From the NCBI GenBank assembly GCA_963383645.1, contig OY726557.1:152652201-152716200 (forward strand): 64,000 nucleotides of DNA, given 5' to 3'. The notes below the pieces were generated by a model that saw nothing but the letters and a program-made list of their open reading frames with translations, was not told the DNA's origin and made no database searches. A program made the translations under genes and the position numbers. This document shows positions 56,011-64,000 of the stretch, one piece after another; position 1 is the stretch's first letter; each line of letters begins with the position of its first letter. This stretch comes from Muscardinus avellanarius. Its lineage: Eukaryota; Chordata; Mammalia; Rodentia; Gliridae.

Positions 56011-56754
56011 TATTTCAGGATCTTTCAAAGAATACTTCAAAGATTTATGAAGCACTCTGAACTCTGTTACATTATGGTGTCAAGTAGAACAACATCTACC
56101 CTATACTCAAAATTTTGTTGAAATAGAAGATGAATATTTCATCAACTCTTGTGATTCTTCTAAGCCTGCTTTTCCACAAACTTTGTATTACAAAAATTTC
56201 TGAACATACAGAAGAGTTGAATAAATAACACAATGGATACCTTTATGCTTTTTACCTGGATTCATCAAATAAGGATATCACCAAATAAGGATATTCTCTA
56301 AAATAACTAAAACTTAAAGAAAAATTAATATATGATAAAAATATCATCAAATATCCAATTGTTCCAAAAATGACTTTTTAGATTAAAAATGCAAAAGCAA
56401 AACAGGATCTAACCAAGATTCCAAACTCAGTCTTAATCAATAGCCTGCCTAGAGAACTACAAAAATCTATTTTTGAGGGTAACAAAAAGCTCAGTAATCA
56501 TCAGTGCTAAAATTTGGAATTTGAAATAATTGAGCCTGGATTAGTATAGGGTTCTTTTGATATGTTCCTGAAGAAATTGTTTGATGATAAAATTAGTGAA
56601 AGAAGTTTGTGTTCAGAAGAACCATTCCCAAATCCCTAAGTACTTGAAGTGATCAACAGTGGCTTCGAGGGGAGGACTGCTTTAGGGAAGGGGGAAGCTC
56701 CGTAAAATGTGCCATCTGACATGTAGTATGTGGCCTATAAGTATTTTTTTTTTT
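56011..56754. other. Unique sequence
   Basis: Nothing recognised; two ATCAAATAAGGATAT / ACCAAATAAGGATAT words lie 18 bp apart near 56265-56295. Confidence 0.45.
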
Positions 56755-57130
56755 TACTAAATTAATGAAATACTGAGACTCTAAAGATAAACAACATGAG
56801 TATCACCTGCAACTGATTATAATTGCAGATTTTTTCCAGATGCAGTGGTACATTATCTGTAATCCCACTCTGGAGGATTGCAAGTTTGAGGCCAGCCTTG
56901 GGCAACTTAATGAGACCCTGACTCGAAAAGAGGGTAGAGTTCTGGGGATTTAGCTCAATGATAGTATGCCCCTGGCTTGGGTCCCTGTTACACCCCATCC
57001 CTGAAAAAACAGCAAATTCTTGGCCTCTACCTACAGAATCAAAATTCTGCAGGTACATCCCAGGCCCTATGTTCTGTGTTCTATTAATCCCTCCATGTGC
57101 TTCTGATGCGGGCTACAGTTTGAGAACAAA
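56755..57130 (+). mobile_element. MER5A-type hAT MITE split by a SINE
   Basis: Left part 'agtatcacctgcaactgatt' and 'attgcagatt'; right part 'tacctacagaatcaaaattc' and 'gcttctgatgcgggctacag', ending 'tttgagaac'. This is the MER5 order. Confidence 0.65.
56838..57010 (+). mobile_element. B1-ID SINE in MER5
   Basis: Diverged dimer with B1 shortened and ID 'ggggatttagctcaatgata'. Confidence 0.8.
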
Positions 57131-58101
57131 TACTAGTAGACATTAAGAGGGAAGAGTAGTTTTAGAAAAGTAAGTTGAGAATGTACTCTTGGGATTAGGC
57201 AAGGAGAGAAGAGATAATGGGCATGGTCTACAGGGGCTTGGCTAGATGCCAGCCTAGAGGAAGTCAGCCTGCAGTGGAGGCCAAAGCGAGAGAGCTGACA
57301 AGAAAGACACAGTCCTTCCATTGCACTGTCTGGAATGTAATACCCTTTCTTTTCATCATCACCCCAAAGGTGAGTTTTTCAGTGCCCTTGAGGATTTTTT
57401 TTAATCTGTAGAAAAGATGGCCAGAACACTTTATTTTTAATTTTTAATTGGCATTGCTAAAATGATAATTTTTTAAAAACTGGCTTTTATTATAGCCCTC
57501 TGAGTTCAACTCACATAAAAAGAAGGGGTCTGAGACTGGGTAGGGGTGGCAGGTGTAGATGGGTGGTAGTCTCCTAGTCTTCCCTGACCTAGTCCCTTTG
57601 CTTGGGAAACTTAGATATAGAGAACCTTAGCTATCACAATGACTTCCCTGGTTTTAGGAAGTAAGGTGAATAAAATTGTTAGGGAGTAAAATTGTCGTGT
57701 TTGGATCTTGTCTTCTTGTCTTATACTTAGGTGCCTTACTTATAAGACTTAGGACCTGAATGACCTGAATTTTCCTATTATGTTAAAAATAGAGAAAGTT
57801 GAGGAGAGGAAACACAGATCAAAACAGGGAAAGAGCTTGCTTGACAGAGAGAGAAAGGATTTCTGGGTTCTCCCTCCATTGCTGGTGGACTCAGTGGCAC
57901 TGATGACGACTTGGGAAGAGTGAAGATCTGTTTGATACATTCTGGGAAACCATGTCCATGACTAAAAATCTGGTTGTGACATTTCCTTTCTGATAATGGT
58001 TTCTTTCTGCCATTCCAGGCAGTGTGAAGTGATCAAGAAGATAGCTACTGGCATGTCTTCTCTAAAACAAGACAGAGTCTTAACATTAATTTATTTTTCA
58101 A
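57131..58101. other. Unique sequence
   Basis: No exon or repeat recognised. Confidence 0.45.
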
Positions 58102-58540
58102 GCCAGGCCTGGTGGCACAAGCCTGTAATCCCAGTACTTGGGAGGCTGAGAATTGCAGGTTCAAGGCCAGTCTCAGCAACTTAGCAAGGCCTTGTTCCAA
58201 AATTAAAAAAATAAAGAACTGGAGGTTTGTTTGTTTGTTTGTTTGTTTGTTTATTTATTTATTTATTTTGCAGGTCTGGGGATGGAACCCATAGACATTT
58301 GACCTCCGAGCTACACCCCCTGCCCAATTTTTTTTGTTTTTTATTCTTTATTTTGAAACAGGGTCTCACTGAGTTGCAGAGGGCCTCACTAAGTAGCTGA
58401 AGCTATCTGTGAACCGCGATCCTCCTGTCTCAGTCTCCCAAATGCTGGGATTACAAGCATGCGCCACCACGCCCGGCTGAGAACTGGAGGTTTAGAGGAG
58501 AAGTAGAATGTCCCTGGGTAGGTTGTTCAATCTCTAGTAC
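58102..58540 (+). mobile_element. B1-dID SINE split by an inverted SINE
   Basis: Body 58102-58215; ID tail resumes at 58481-58540. Confidence 0.88.
58229..58480 (-). mobile_element. Antisense B1-dID SINE nested in a sense SINE
   Basis: (TTTG)n/(TTTA)n antisense tail, ID, B1. Flanks GAACTGGAGGTTT at 58216-58228 and 58481-58493. Confidence 0.93.
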
Positions 58541-58645
58541 ATATATGTGTCTAGCACATGTATATGTGTCTAGTACATATATGTATATATGTATGTATGT
58601 ATAAATACATATATATGACTATACATCTATATGTACATGTATATA
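58541..58645. repeat. (TATG/TA)n-rich tract at SINE tail
   Basis: 'acatatatgtgtctagcac' type units repeat three times, then ATGT/AT repeats. Confidence 0.85.
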
Positions 58646-58699
58646 TATTCTGGTCAAATATAAAAACCAAATATATAGTGATCAAATAAGAAAAATCAG

Positions 58700-58828
58700 G
58701 CCGGGCGTGGTGCAACTCAGTGAGACCCGGTTTCAAAATAAAGAATAAAAAATAGGGCAGGGGGTGTAGCTTGGAGGTCGAATGCCCCTGGGTTCCATCC
58801 CCAGAATCGCAAAAAAAAAAAAAAAAAG
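58700..58828 (+). mobile_element. 129-bp deleted B1-dID SINE with intact target duplication
   Basis: 'gccgggcgtggt' jumps straight to 'gcaactcagtgagaccc', losing about 85 bp of B1, including the B box. Flanks TAAGAAAAATCAG at 58687-58699 and 58829-58841. Confidence 0.93.
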
Positions 58829-58841
58829 TAAGAAAAATCAG

Positions 58842-59229
58842 TTTTTTCAGGGCATCTTCAAAATAAAAATAAAAAAAAACAATTAGTAGCTAAATAATTT
58901 TTAAAATGGTAGAATTATAACTAGTAATTTAGGAAAAATTTTAACTGTGGCAATATGGAAAATATCATACCATCTTGACCAAGAGATAAAACTTAAACAA
59001 AATAAACATTTTGCCAACACTAGGAATGCATGTAAGAGTGTAGGCTAAATGACAACAATGTGCAACTCCATATTCTCTTAAGTTTATTTCCTGGTTATTC
59101 TTATTGAAATTGCTTTCCCTACTCCCAAATCTAAATCTCCCAGTGGGTTTTTTTAACAGCTGCCCACTGGGTCAGCTCCACCACAGACATTCTAAAGGTA
59201 CCACAAGTTCAACATGAATCTGCTATACT
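58842..59229. other. Unique sequence
   Basis: Nothing recognised. Confidence 0.45.
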
Positions 59230-59640
59230 TCATGTGTCTCTTGACTCTGCTCTCTCAAAGGTTTTTCTACCTTAGTTGGCCGAGAAAGAAACTTGACACT
59301 CAATCAGTCACCAAGCCACCTTATATCTCTGGTGTTCAACCCCTCCTCTCCAGCCCCAGCTTGAGCAGGAGGTCAGCCCTCACTGCCTGGGCAATTAATA
59401 TAAGCCTTAGCTGGTCTCATTGGCTCCAGTCAGCCGTTCTCTAATCCATGATTGTAGACAGAGCGATCTTTCTAAGAAGTCAAATCCCATCTTTCTCTCC
59501 AGGGCTTAAAGTCTTTCAGTGGCTCCTTATGATTAATGGATAGAGTCCAAAATGCTAAGTATGCCAAACCAGTCACTGTTATCTCTCCAACCTTATTGAT
59601 CACTTTATCTTTCACCTCTAGAATTATGCTTTGGTAAAGG
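59230..59640 (+). mobile_element. L2 (LINE-2)-like fragment
   Basis: 'caatcagtcaccaagccacc', 'tagctggtctcattggctcc', 'agagcgatctttctaag', 'cttaaagtctttcagtggct' and 'gatagagtccaaaatgct' follow the L2 3' region I recall. The copy is old. Confidence 0.6.
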
Positions 59641-60111
59641 TGAATTTTTTTAAATTCCCCTTATAGGCCCGTGAAAGGGATCAGGAGTTCAAGAATGCTC
59701 TATGAAAACTTTTTTAGTTTTTATTTCAACTTCAATGGTTGTCTTTACAAATAATATCATCATATGTTGAATCATCTATGGAGGCTTTTTAAATTTTAAT
59801 GCATGTAGAAATTACCCATAGGTCTTCCTAAGGGGTCAGCTCTATTCAGTAAGTCGTTTATGAACCAGTGCAGTTCAAAGAAGGTCCCAGATGATGCCAT
59901 CACTGCTACTCTGTGAGCCATATTTTAAGCAATAACAGACGCTTTCTAAATGAGTACTACCACTAAATTGTCTCATTGTCGGGTACTAATGAATAAAGAA
60001 GAAAAGCAGACAGTATCAATGGTTCATTCCTTACAGATGAAAACCAAGTGATATCACAGCTTGCTATATGAGTAAAGATCAAGCAATAGTTCTAATAGTA
60101 AAAGAAAAAGT
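59641..60111. other. Unique sequence
   Basis: Nothing recognised. Confidence 0.45.
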
Positions 60112-60297
60112 GCCGGATGTGGTATCTCATGCCAGTAATCCTAATATGAGAGGATAGGCAGAAGGATCACAGATTCGAGTCCAGCCTCAGCAATTTAGTG
60201 AGAACCAGTATTTCAAAATAAAAAGACTGGTTTGTAGTTTAGGAGTAGGACACCCCTGAGTTAAATTTCTTTTACAAAAAAGAAAAGGGGGGGGGGG
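60112..60297 (+). mobile_element. Diverged B1-dID SINE
   Basis: B1 and degenerate ID, tail with G11. Confidence 0.8.
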
Positions 60298-60535
60298 CAA
60301 ATGCAAAAATTGAAAGCATAAGTATGTCAACTTCAAAAGATTCATAGCAATCAGAATATTGTCACATCAAAAATATTACTCATATCATTAAATTGATATT
60401 ACTTAAATGACATTAGTCTTATCTTTTCCTTTTATTTTTATTTGATTTTGTAATGATCTAACAGCTTTAAACATTAGGGATTATAGTACTGTTACTTTTT
60501 TTATGGTTGAGGACACAGTTTAAGTTGACTCCAAA

Positions 60536-60651
60536 GCCGGCGTGGTGGCAAACACTTGTAATCTCAGCGTTTGGGGGCTGAGTCAGGAGGACGAGGTTCA
60601 GGGACAGCTTCAGCTACTTAGTGAGACCCTGTTTTAAAATAAAGAATAAAA
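60536..60651 (+). mobile_element. SINE body A of nested stack
   Basis: B1 body 'gccggcgtggtggcaaacac' ending in linker 'aataaagaataaaa', with no ID of its own. Confidence 0.85.
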
Positions 60652-60779
60652 GGCTGGCATGGTGGTGTACTCTTGTAATCCCAGCATTCGGGAGGTGGAG
60701 ACAGGAGGATCATGAACAGCCTCAGCTACATAGTGAGGCCCCAGCTATTCAGTGAGACTCTGTTTCAAAAAATAAAAAG
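60652..60779 (+). mobile_element. SINE body B of nested stack
   Basis: B1 body 'ggctggcatggtggtgtact' ending 'aaaaaataaaaag'. The ID at 60990-61057 probably belongs to A or B. Confidence 0.85.
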
Positions 60780-60989
60780 ACCGCCGGGTTTTGTGGCCCA
60801 CACTTGTAATCCCAGCATTCGGGAGGCAGATTCGGGATCGCAGTTCGTGGACAGCCTCAGCGACTTAGTGAGGCCCTTCACAACTCAGTGAGACCCTGTT
60901 TCAAAATAAAGAATAAAAAATAGGGCAAGGGGTGTAGCTCAGAGGTCAAATGCCCCTGGGTTCCATCCCCAGACCCGCAAAAAAAAAAA
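60780..60989 (+). mobile_element. SINE C of nested stack, complete
   Basis: Dimer with ID 'gggtgtagctcagaggtcaa' and 'cagacccgc' end plus A10. Confidence 0.9.
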
Positions 60990-61056
60990 GAAGAATATAA
61001 AAAATAGGGCTGGGGTGTAGCTCAGAAATTACACCTCTGGCGTTCTATCCCCAGTA

Positions 61057-61057
<1 letters not shown>

Positions 61058-61103
<46 letters not shown>
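61058..61103 (+). repeat. (CA)n at SINE tail
   Basis: About 22 CA units directly after 'ccccagtac'. Confidence 0.95.
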
Positions 61104-61105
<2 letters not shown>

Positions 61106-61130
61106 AAGCGACTCTAAGGTACATGAGAAA

Positions 61131-61367
61131 TTTATTCATTTATTTATTATTTATATATTCGTTTGTTTATGGTGCTGAGGATTGAACTCAGAAGCATTCT
61201 ACCTCTGCTACACCACCAGCCCCATTTTAGTTTTTTTATTTGGAACCCGTGTCTAGCTAAGTTAATGCAAGCTTCACCTGGTTGCCAAGGCTGGCTTCAA
61301 ACCTATGATCCTCCTGTCTCAGCCTCCCAAGTAATGGGATTACAGGTGTGTACCACCATGTTCAGCT
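61131..61367 (-). mobile_element. Antisense B1-dID SINE
   Basis: (ATTT)n antisense tail, ID, B1, ending 'ccaccatgttcagcta'. Confidence 0.88.
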
Positions 61368-61653
61368 AAATTCACTGCCTCGGTACTGCACAAGTCTGAG
61401 AGATACCAGACTAAGGCTATTTATGGGATTTTTGCCTTTGCTTCTCTTGTGACTTTTTCATCTATGGGATTACTCTCCCATAATCCCTTGCCAAACTCAC
61501 CACCCTGCTGTGTCTACTTACAAATATCTCTTTCCTGTGGCTCCTTTTCTGAGACCCACTGGCAGCTTTATACTGCTGCAACTGTGTTCTTTCCTAATTA
61601 CCTTCATAATGCTTTGCCATAGATTTGAATGCAAGTGTTTACTTACTTCATTG

Positions 61654-61658
<5 letters not shown>

Positions 61659-61700
<42 letters not shown>
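61659..61700 (+). repeat. (TG)n at antisense SINE tail
   Basis: About 21 TG units next to 'tgctaaggattgaaccaag'. Confidence 0.95.
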
Positions 61701-61701
<1 letters not shown>

Positions 61702-61895
61702 GCTAAGGATTGAACCAAGGGACAATTCACCTCTGTGCCACACCTCCAGCCCTATTTTATTTTTCATTTGGGAACAGGGTCTTGCTAAGTTGCTACGGGC
61801 CTTGCTAAATTGCTGAGGCTAGCTTCAAACCTGTAATCCTCCTGTCTCAGCCTCCCAAGTATTGTGATTACAGGCTTGAACCACCATGCCCAACT
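61701..61895 (-). mobile_element. Antisense B1-dID SINE
   Basis: ID and B1, ending 'ccaccatgcccaact'. Confidence 0.88.
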
Positions 61896-62028
61896 GACTA
61901 TCTTTTTCTCTTCTTCTGGGGACAAAAACCCTGTCTGATTTGTATTTGCTTGATACATTGTACCTGCTCAAAAATATTTTCCTAGAGAATGAATGGGATA
62001 ATGGACCATCAAAAAAATTTTTTTTAAG

Positions 62029-62162
62029 CAGAGCACACACTTGAAATCCCAGTACCTGAGAGTTTGAGGTAGGAGTATTGCAGGTTTTAGGCCAGCCTCA
62101 GAAACTTAGACTCTATTTCAATTTTTTTTAAAAGGCCTGGGGGTGTAGCTACACCAGTAACT

Positions 62163-62164
<2 letters not shown>
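62029..62164 (+). mobile_element. B1-dID SINE, truncated ID
   Basis: B1 body then 'ggcctgggggtgtagct', after which the ID breaks into (CT)n. Confidence 0.82.

Positions 62165-62208
<44 letters not shown>
62165..62208 (+). repeat. (CT)n microsatellite
   Basis: About 22 CT units replacing the end of the ID tail. Confidence 0.95.
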
Positions 62209-62214
<6 letters not shown>

Positions 62215-62231
62215 AAATTAATGAAAGTGAA

Positions 62232-62457
62232 GCCGGGCGTGGTGGTGCACGCTTGTAATCCCTGCACTTGGGAGGCTGAAACAGGAGGATCATACAGGTT
62301 CGAAGCCAGCCTCAGCTACTTAGTGAGGCTCTCAGCAACTTAGTGAGACCCTGTTTCCAAATAAAATATAAAATGGGTCTGGGAGTATAGCCCAGAGGTA
62401 GAAAGCCTCTGGGTTCTACCCCTAGTACCACCAAAAAAAAAAAAAAAGAAAAAAAAA
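62232..62457 (+). mobile_element. B1-dID SINE with 13-bp target duplication
   Basis: 'gtttccaaataaaatataaa' subfamily with an A-rich tail. Flanks TAATGAAAGTGAA at 62219-62231 and 62458-62470. Confidence 0.93.
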
Positions 62458-62470
62458 TAATGAAAGTGAA

Positions 62471-63042
62471 ACTTGGTTTGCTCCTTCCTAAATCAGAAAG
62501 GTAAAGTGTATCAACTTACCATGTGTTCACACTAGTGAGTGAAAGAAAATTAAAAGTACAAAATAATACATGTAATACTTGTCTACATATAACTTGATTC
62601 CAATACTATAATTCAAAGGCCTTACTTGTCTCTTAGAGAATTTGCTGAAAAGTCTGTATTTACCCTGATTTTCCAGAGGTCTGCTTGCTGAGGTTAAAGC
62701 TTAAGGGAGTTTTCAAATAATGCAAAAAGAACACTGTGATTACATTTTGGTTGATGTATCATCAGAACTAAAAATAGAATGGAAAGACTGAAAATCTTTA
62801 CTTGAACATCCAGTCAAAACACGGTTAAATATTACAGATGGCTAGAATTGTGGCTAACTTTTAACTTTTGGTTATGCAAGATACATTCTGCAGCATGTAG
62901 AGTCTCCTTGGCCCCAACTTCCCAGTATTTCGGCACTGGCACTCAGTTTTGGTTAGCATCGTCACTGTTGCTGGAAGAGAGAGCAAAGATCCATTCGCCT
63001 TTGAAGCCAGGGCAAAACCTGAAATACATCATTTGACTTTAT
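62471..63042. other. Unique sequence
   Basis: No repeat or exon recognised. Confidence 0.45.
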
Positions 63043-63288
63043 ATATTTATTCATTCATTTATTTAATTGTACTGGCAATTGAGCCATCTTCTTCCCAGAA
63101 GTAGAAGCATTCTACTTCTGAGAAACACCCCAAGTCTTTTTTTTATTTTTTATTTATTTATTTTTTGAAACAGGGTCTCACCAGGCTGCTGAGGTCTCTT
63201 AAGTTGCTGAGGCTCATCTTGAACCTGCAATCCTCCTGTCTCAGCCTCGAAAGTACTGGGATTATAGGCATGTGCCACCATGCCCAGT
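63043..63288 (-). mobile_element. Antisense B1-dID SINE
   Basis: (ATTC)n antisense tail, diverged ID with a short duplication, good B1. Confidence 0.87.
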
Positions 63289-63789
63289 TTAGCATTTGGC
63301 TTTGTTTTACGACACAAATTATCTGGCCTACTTATGGAAAGCAGCCTACTTTATTATATGAAAAAGCCCTTCTGAATCAAGCAGGATGATAGACAGTGTA
63401 GGGTCATAATTAGAGTTGGGACAGGAATGGGAGACAAGACACGGGTTCCATTCAATTCTGTTCCTAACGTACTTATAACACAATAGTGCTGTTGGAACAA
63501 AAGCAGGCTGGTAAAATACAGATTTAGATTTTCATTTTATGTTCTTAGTTGCTTACTGTTTATTATGAGAACAAGATTCTCTTGACCCTAGAAGCTATAG
63601 AAACTTGTACAGCTCAATGACTTTGGAGGATAATTCATTCATGTATGATTTTAACCAAGAATTTCTATATAGAATAAACAACCTTGGGAGAGATTTCTTT
63701 TCCAACTTATTCAGAATTTCTTATGTTACTCTTTCATTTCATCCAGCTAAACTGTTCTTCAAACTCATCATGACTAGTCTTACCTTTGG
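63289..63789. other. Unique sequence
   Basis: Nothing recognised. Confidence 0.45.
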
Positions 63790-64000
63790 ACCCTTCTCCC
63801 TGGAATAGTCATTCCCATCAAAGAAAAATGTCTTCTTTTCAAGCATTATGCCAATGTTAATTTCTTCAGAAAGCTTCCTAGCCTGCACCAGTGAGAGCCA
63901 CCCTCGTCTTCTCTCGTCTATTTTTATGTCTCCCATAGGCTTCAAGAAGTACTTAGTATACATTCTACTGTTGATCCTATTGCAACAGGAAAGTGTAAGA
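63790..64000 (+). mobile_element. L2-like fragment at window edge
   Basis: 'ccctggaatagtcattccca', 'cagaaagcttcctagcctgc' and 'tatttttatgtctcccatag' follow the L2 3' region order; it runs off the window. Confidence 0.5.

Larger units (their letters stand above)
61390..62005 (+). mobile_element. L2 3' end split by a SINE
   Basis: The right part at 61900-62005 ('ggggacaaaaaccctgtctg' and 'ctagagaatgaatgggat') resembles the L2 terminus. The left part 61390-61650 is weaker. Confidence 0.45.
47046..64000. other. 5' flank of ARHGAP42, apparently intergenic
   Basis: No coding exon or gene-like CpG island is visible upstream of the promoter to the window end. The content is SINEs, microsatellites, L2, MIR and MER5 fragments and unique DNA. 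In mammals the next gene on this side is known to be distant. Confidence 0.7.

Noticed and set aside
52548..56290. CArG boxes CCTTAAATGG (52548-52557) and CCAAATAAGG (56281-56290) as SRF sites for a smooth-muscle gene
   Set aside because: Several such decamers are expected by chance in 64 kb of AT-rich DNA; they are 6-10 kb from the promoter and have no other support.
1..64000. CRISPR arrays, prokaryotic operons, tRNA or rRNA genes
   Set aside because: The direct repeats are SINEs and microsatellites without spacers. The tRNA-like segments are ID tails of SINEs, not functional tRNA genes.

Overview
The window is vertebrate, mammalian nuclear DNA. It contains one recognisable protein-coding exon, a CpG-island promoter, and a very dense load of interspersed repeats. 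The commonest repeat, with roughly 65 copies or fragments, is a dimeric SINE. It has a 7SL-derived B1-like body (GGTTCGAAGCC-type B box, CCCTGTTTC, A-rich linker) joined to a tRNA-Ala-derived ID tail (GGGTGTAGCTC...GGTTCCATCCCCAG). This B1-dID architecture, the lineage-specific L1s and the older L1M, MIR, L2, MER2 and MER5 copies point to a squirrel-related rodent (Sciuridae: ground squirrel, marmot, tree squirrel). A dormouse is the main alternative. The assignment rests on family recognition without a database search.

Gene layout: on the minus strand, 46563-46410 is coding exon 1 of ARHGAP42 (GRAF3, a BAR-PH-RhoGAP-SH3 protein). It sits in a GC- and CpG-rich island at about 46340-47045 and is followed by a consensus GTGAGT donor at 46409. 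Positions 1-46409 are therefore the first 46 kb of intron 1, and 47046-64000 is the 5' flank. No other coding exon, tRNA, rRNA or CRISPR was found. Most long open frames are chance frames in SINEs, in the CpG island or in L1s.

Intron 1 (1-46409): an ancient LTR fragment (1-725); an old L1M copy split by nested SINEs and younger L1 3' ends (about 3090-6615); a MaLR-type LTR (10383-10813); another LTR (12776-13085); and two lineage-specific L1s lying in the sense orientation of the gene. L1-A (13548-16882) has its 5'UTR, ORF1 and the ORF2 endonuclease domain but stops inside ORF2 without a poly(A) tail, between 13-bp target duplications. L1-B (22033-24799) has a 5'UTR, an intact 320-codon ORF1 and a poly(A)-tailed 3'UTR. 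Its ORF2 is replaced by about 0.9 kb of foreign sequence containing an oppositely oriented older L1 piece, and the whole is flanked by a 15-bp duplication. Further on are L1M 3' fragments, MIRs, an LTR with three tandem ~145-bp units (about 31964-32746), a MER2 copy split by a SINE, and nested SINE stacks.

5' flank (47046-64000): SINE clusters (three in a row at one target at 48050-48830; a nested stack at 60536-61103; an inverted SINE inside a SINE at 58102-58540), many (CA/TG)n tracts growing from SINE tails, L2 pieces (59230-59640, 61390-62005, 63790-64000), a MER5A split by a SINE, MIR fragments, and several unique stretches that could hold regulatory DNA.

No novel gene system was found. 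The most unusual signals are the two structurally abnormal L1 insertions, the CpG-rich minisatellite inside one L1 5'UTR, the triplicated LTR, and the repeated use of single target sites by SINEs.
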